From Haladaptatus sp. R4 (lineage in GTDB: Archaea; Halobacteriota; Halobacteria; Halobacteriales; Haladaptataceae), in NCBI RefSeq assembly GCF_001625445.1, contig NZ_LWHG01000029.1:310001-374000 (forward strand): 64,000 nucleotides of DNA. The letters run 5' to 3'. A model generated the notes under the pieces. The model did no database searches. It was not told where the DNA came from and saw only the letters and a program-made list of their open reading frames with translations. The stretch's first letter is position 1, and every line of letters starts with the position of its first letter. The position numbers and the translations under genes were made by a program. Positions 63,722 through 64,000 of the stretch are shown piece by piece.

Positions 63722-64000
63722 ATGGACTGTGACTTGACAGACCGTACCGCCCTCATCACGGGTGCTGGCCGCGGAATGGGAAAGAAAACGGCGAAGACGT
63801 TCGCACGAAACGGTGCCGACGTCGTCATCAACGACGTGGACCCCGACGTGGCGGAGGAGACCGCCGCGGAAGTCCGGGACCTCGGCGTCGAAGCAGTCGG
63901 CATCGCCGCCGACGTGAGCGACGCCGCGGAAGTCCAGGCGATGGTCGAACGGGCGACGGAGGAACTGGGTCCCATCGACGTCCTCGTGAACAACGCGGGC
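63722..64000 (+). CDS. SDR family oxidoreductase, N-terminal part
   Basis: The first 93 codons of a short-chain dehydrogenase run off the right edge. The cofactor motif TGAGRGMGKKTAKTFA (TGxxxGxG) and the strand end DVLVNNAG are clear. ATG at 63722 (MDCDLTDRTALITGAG) is preferred; an in-frame ATG at 63695 would add nine residues. The Asp in INDVD suggests preference for NAD+. It is divergent from the importer operon and probably oxidises a sugar, polyol or a 3-keto intermediate. The active-site Ser/Tyr/Lys lie beyond the window. Confidence 0.9.
   Translation, partial: MDCDLTDRTALITGAGRGMGKKTAKTFARNGADVVINDVDPDVAEETAAEVRDLGVEAVGIAADVSDAAEVQAMVERATEELGPIDVLVNNAG

Noticed and set aside
1-64000. 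tRNA or rRNA genes
   Set aside because: I saw no cloverleaf-like GGTTCRA(A)TCC patterns or rRNA segments while reading the intergenic regions; a covariance-model scan was not possible.

Overview
The window is haloarchaeal DNA (class Halobacteria). The proteins are strongly acidic, secreted proteins carry twin-arginine (Tat) signals, many starts look leaderless with an archaeal TATA box about 25-30 nt upstream, and there are two Orc1/Cdc6 initiators plus DUF7344-type and HTH-10-type regulators found mainly in haloarchaea. The genus cannot be fixed from sequence alone. Origin plus many accessory sugar genes would fit a megaplasmid or an accessory part of the chromosome (inference).

Layout. 0-2.3 kb: end of a flavin/F420-type oxidoreductase, then a replication origin (inverted GC-rich origin boxes around an AT-rich core) and its orc1/cdc6 gene. 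2.3-10.3 kb: small proteins, a FluG-like pair (amidohydrolase and glutamine synthetase, divergent), methylglyoxal synthase, a membrane protein, a beta-hydroxyacid dehydrogenase and an NhaC-type antiporter. 10.5-17 kb: thiamine-binding protein, two cytochromes P450 around a TetR regulator with matching operators, DoxX, a TRIC-type channel and an enolase-superfamily enzyme. 17.2-18.9 kb: two secreted peptidoglycan hydrolases in tandem (glucosaminidase and N-acetylmuramoyl-alanine amidase). 18.9-19.85 kb: a pyrimidine-rich degenerate repeat spacer. 19.85-29.1 kb: sugar isomerases, four Gfo/Idh/MocA dehydrogenases, a PIG-L deacetylase and a second orc1/cdc6. 29.1-35.2 kb: a sugar ABC importer and an M81 peptidase. 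35.4-44.2 kb: four secreted GH18 chitinases, interrupted by a galactonate-dehydratase-like gene with an IclR regulator. 44.9-52.7 kb: FAD oxidoreductase, an ImmA-like/HyuA-like/permease operon with a divergent IclR, and a thioesterase. 52.7-57 kb: MFS transporter and regulators. 57-64 kb: a second galactonate-dehydratase-like gene, class II aldolase, a second sugar ABC importer and the start of an SDR.

Together the genes suggest extracellular attack on amino-sugar polymers (chitin, possibly bacterial peptidoglycan), uptake of the products through two ABC importers, and catabolism through isomerases, dehydrogenases, sugar-acid dehydratases and an aldolase, under local IclR control.

A caution: 17 genes contain about 20 single-base-scale frameshifts while the protein sequence on both sides stays conserved. 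I read these mostly as sequence indel errors rather than gene decay; they are marked gene by gene.
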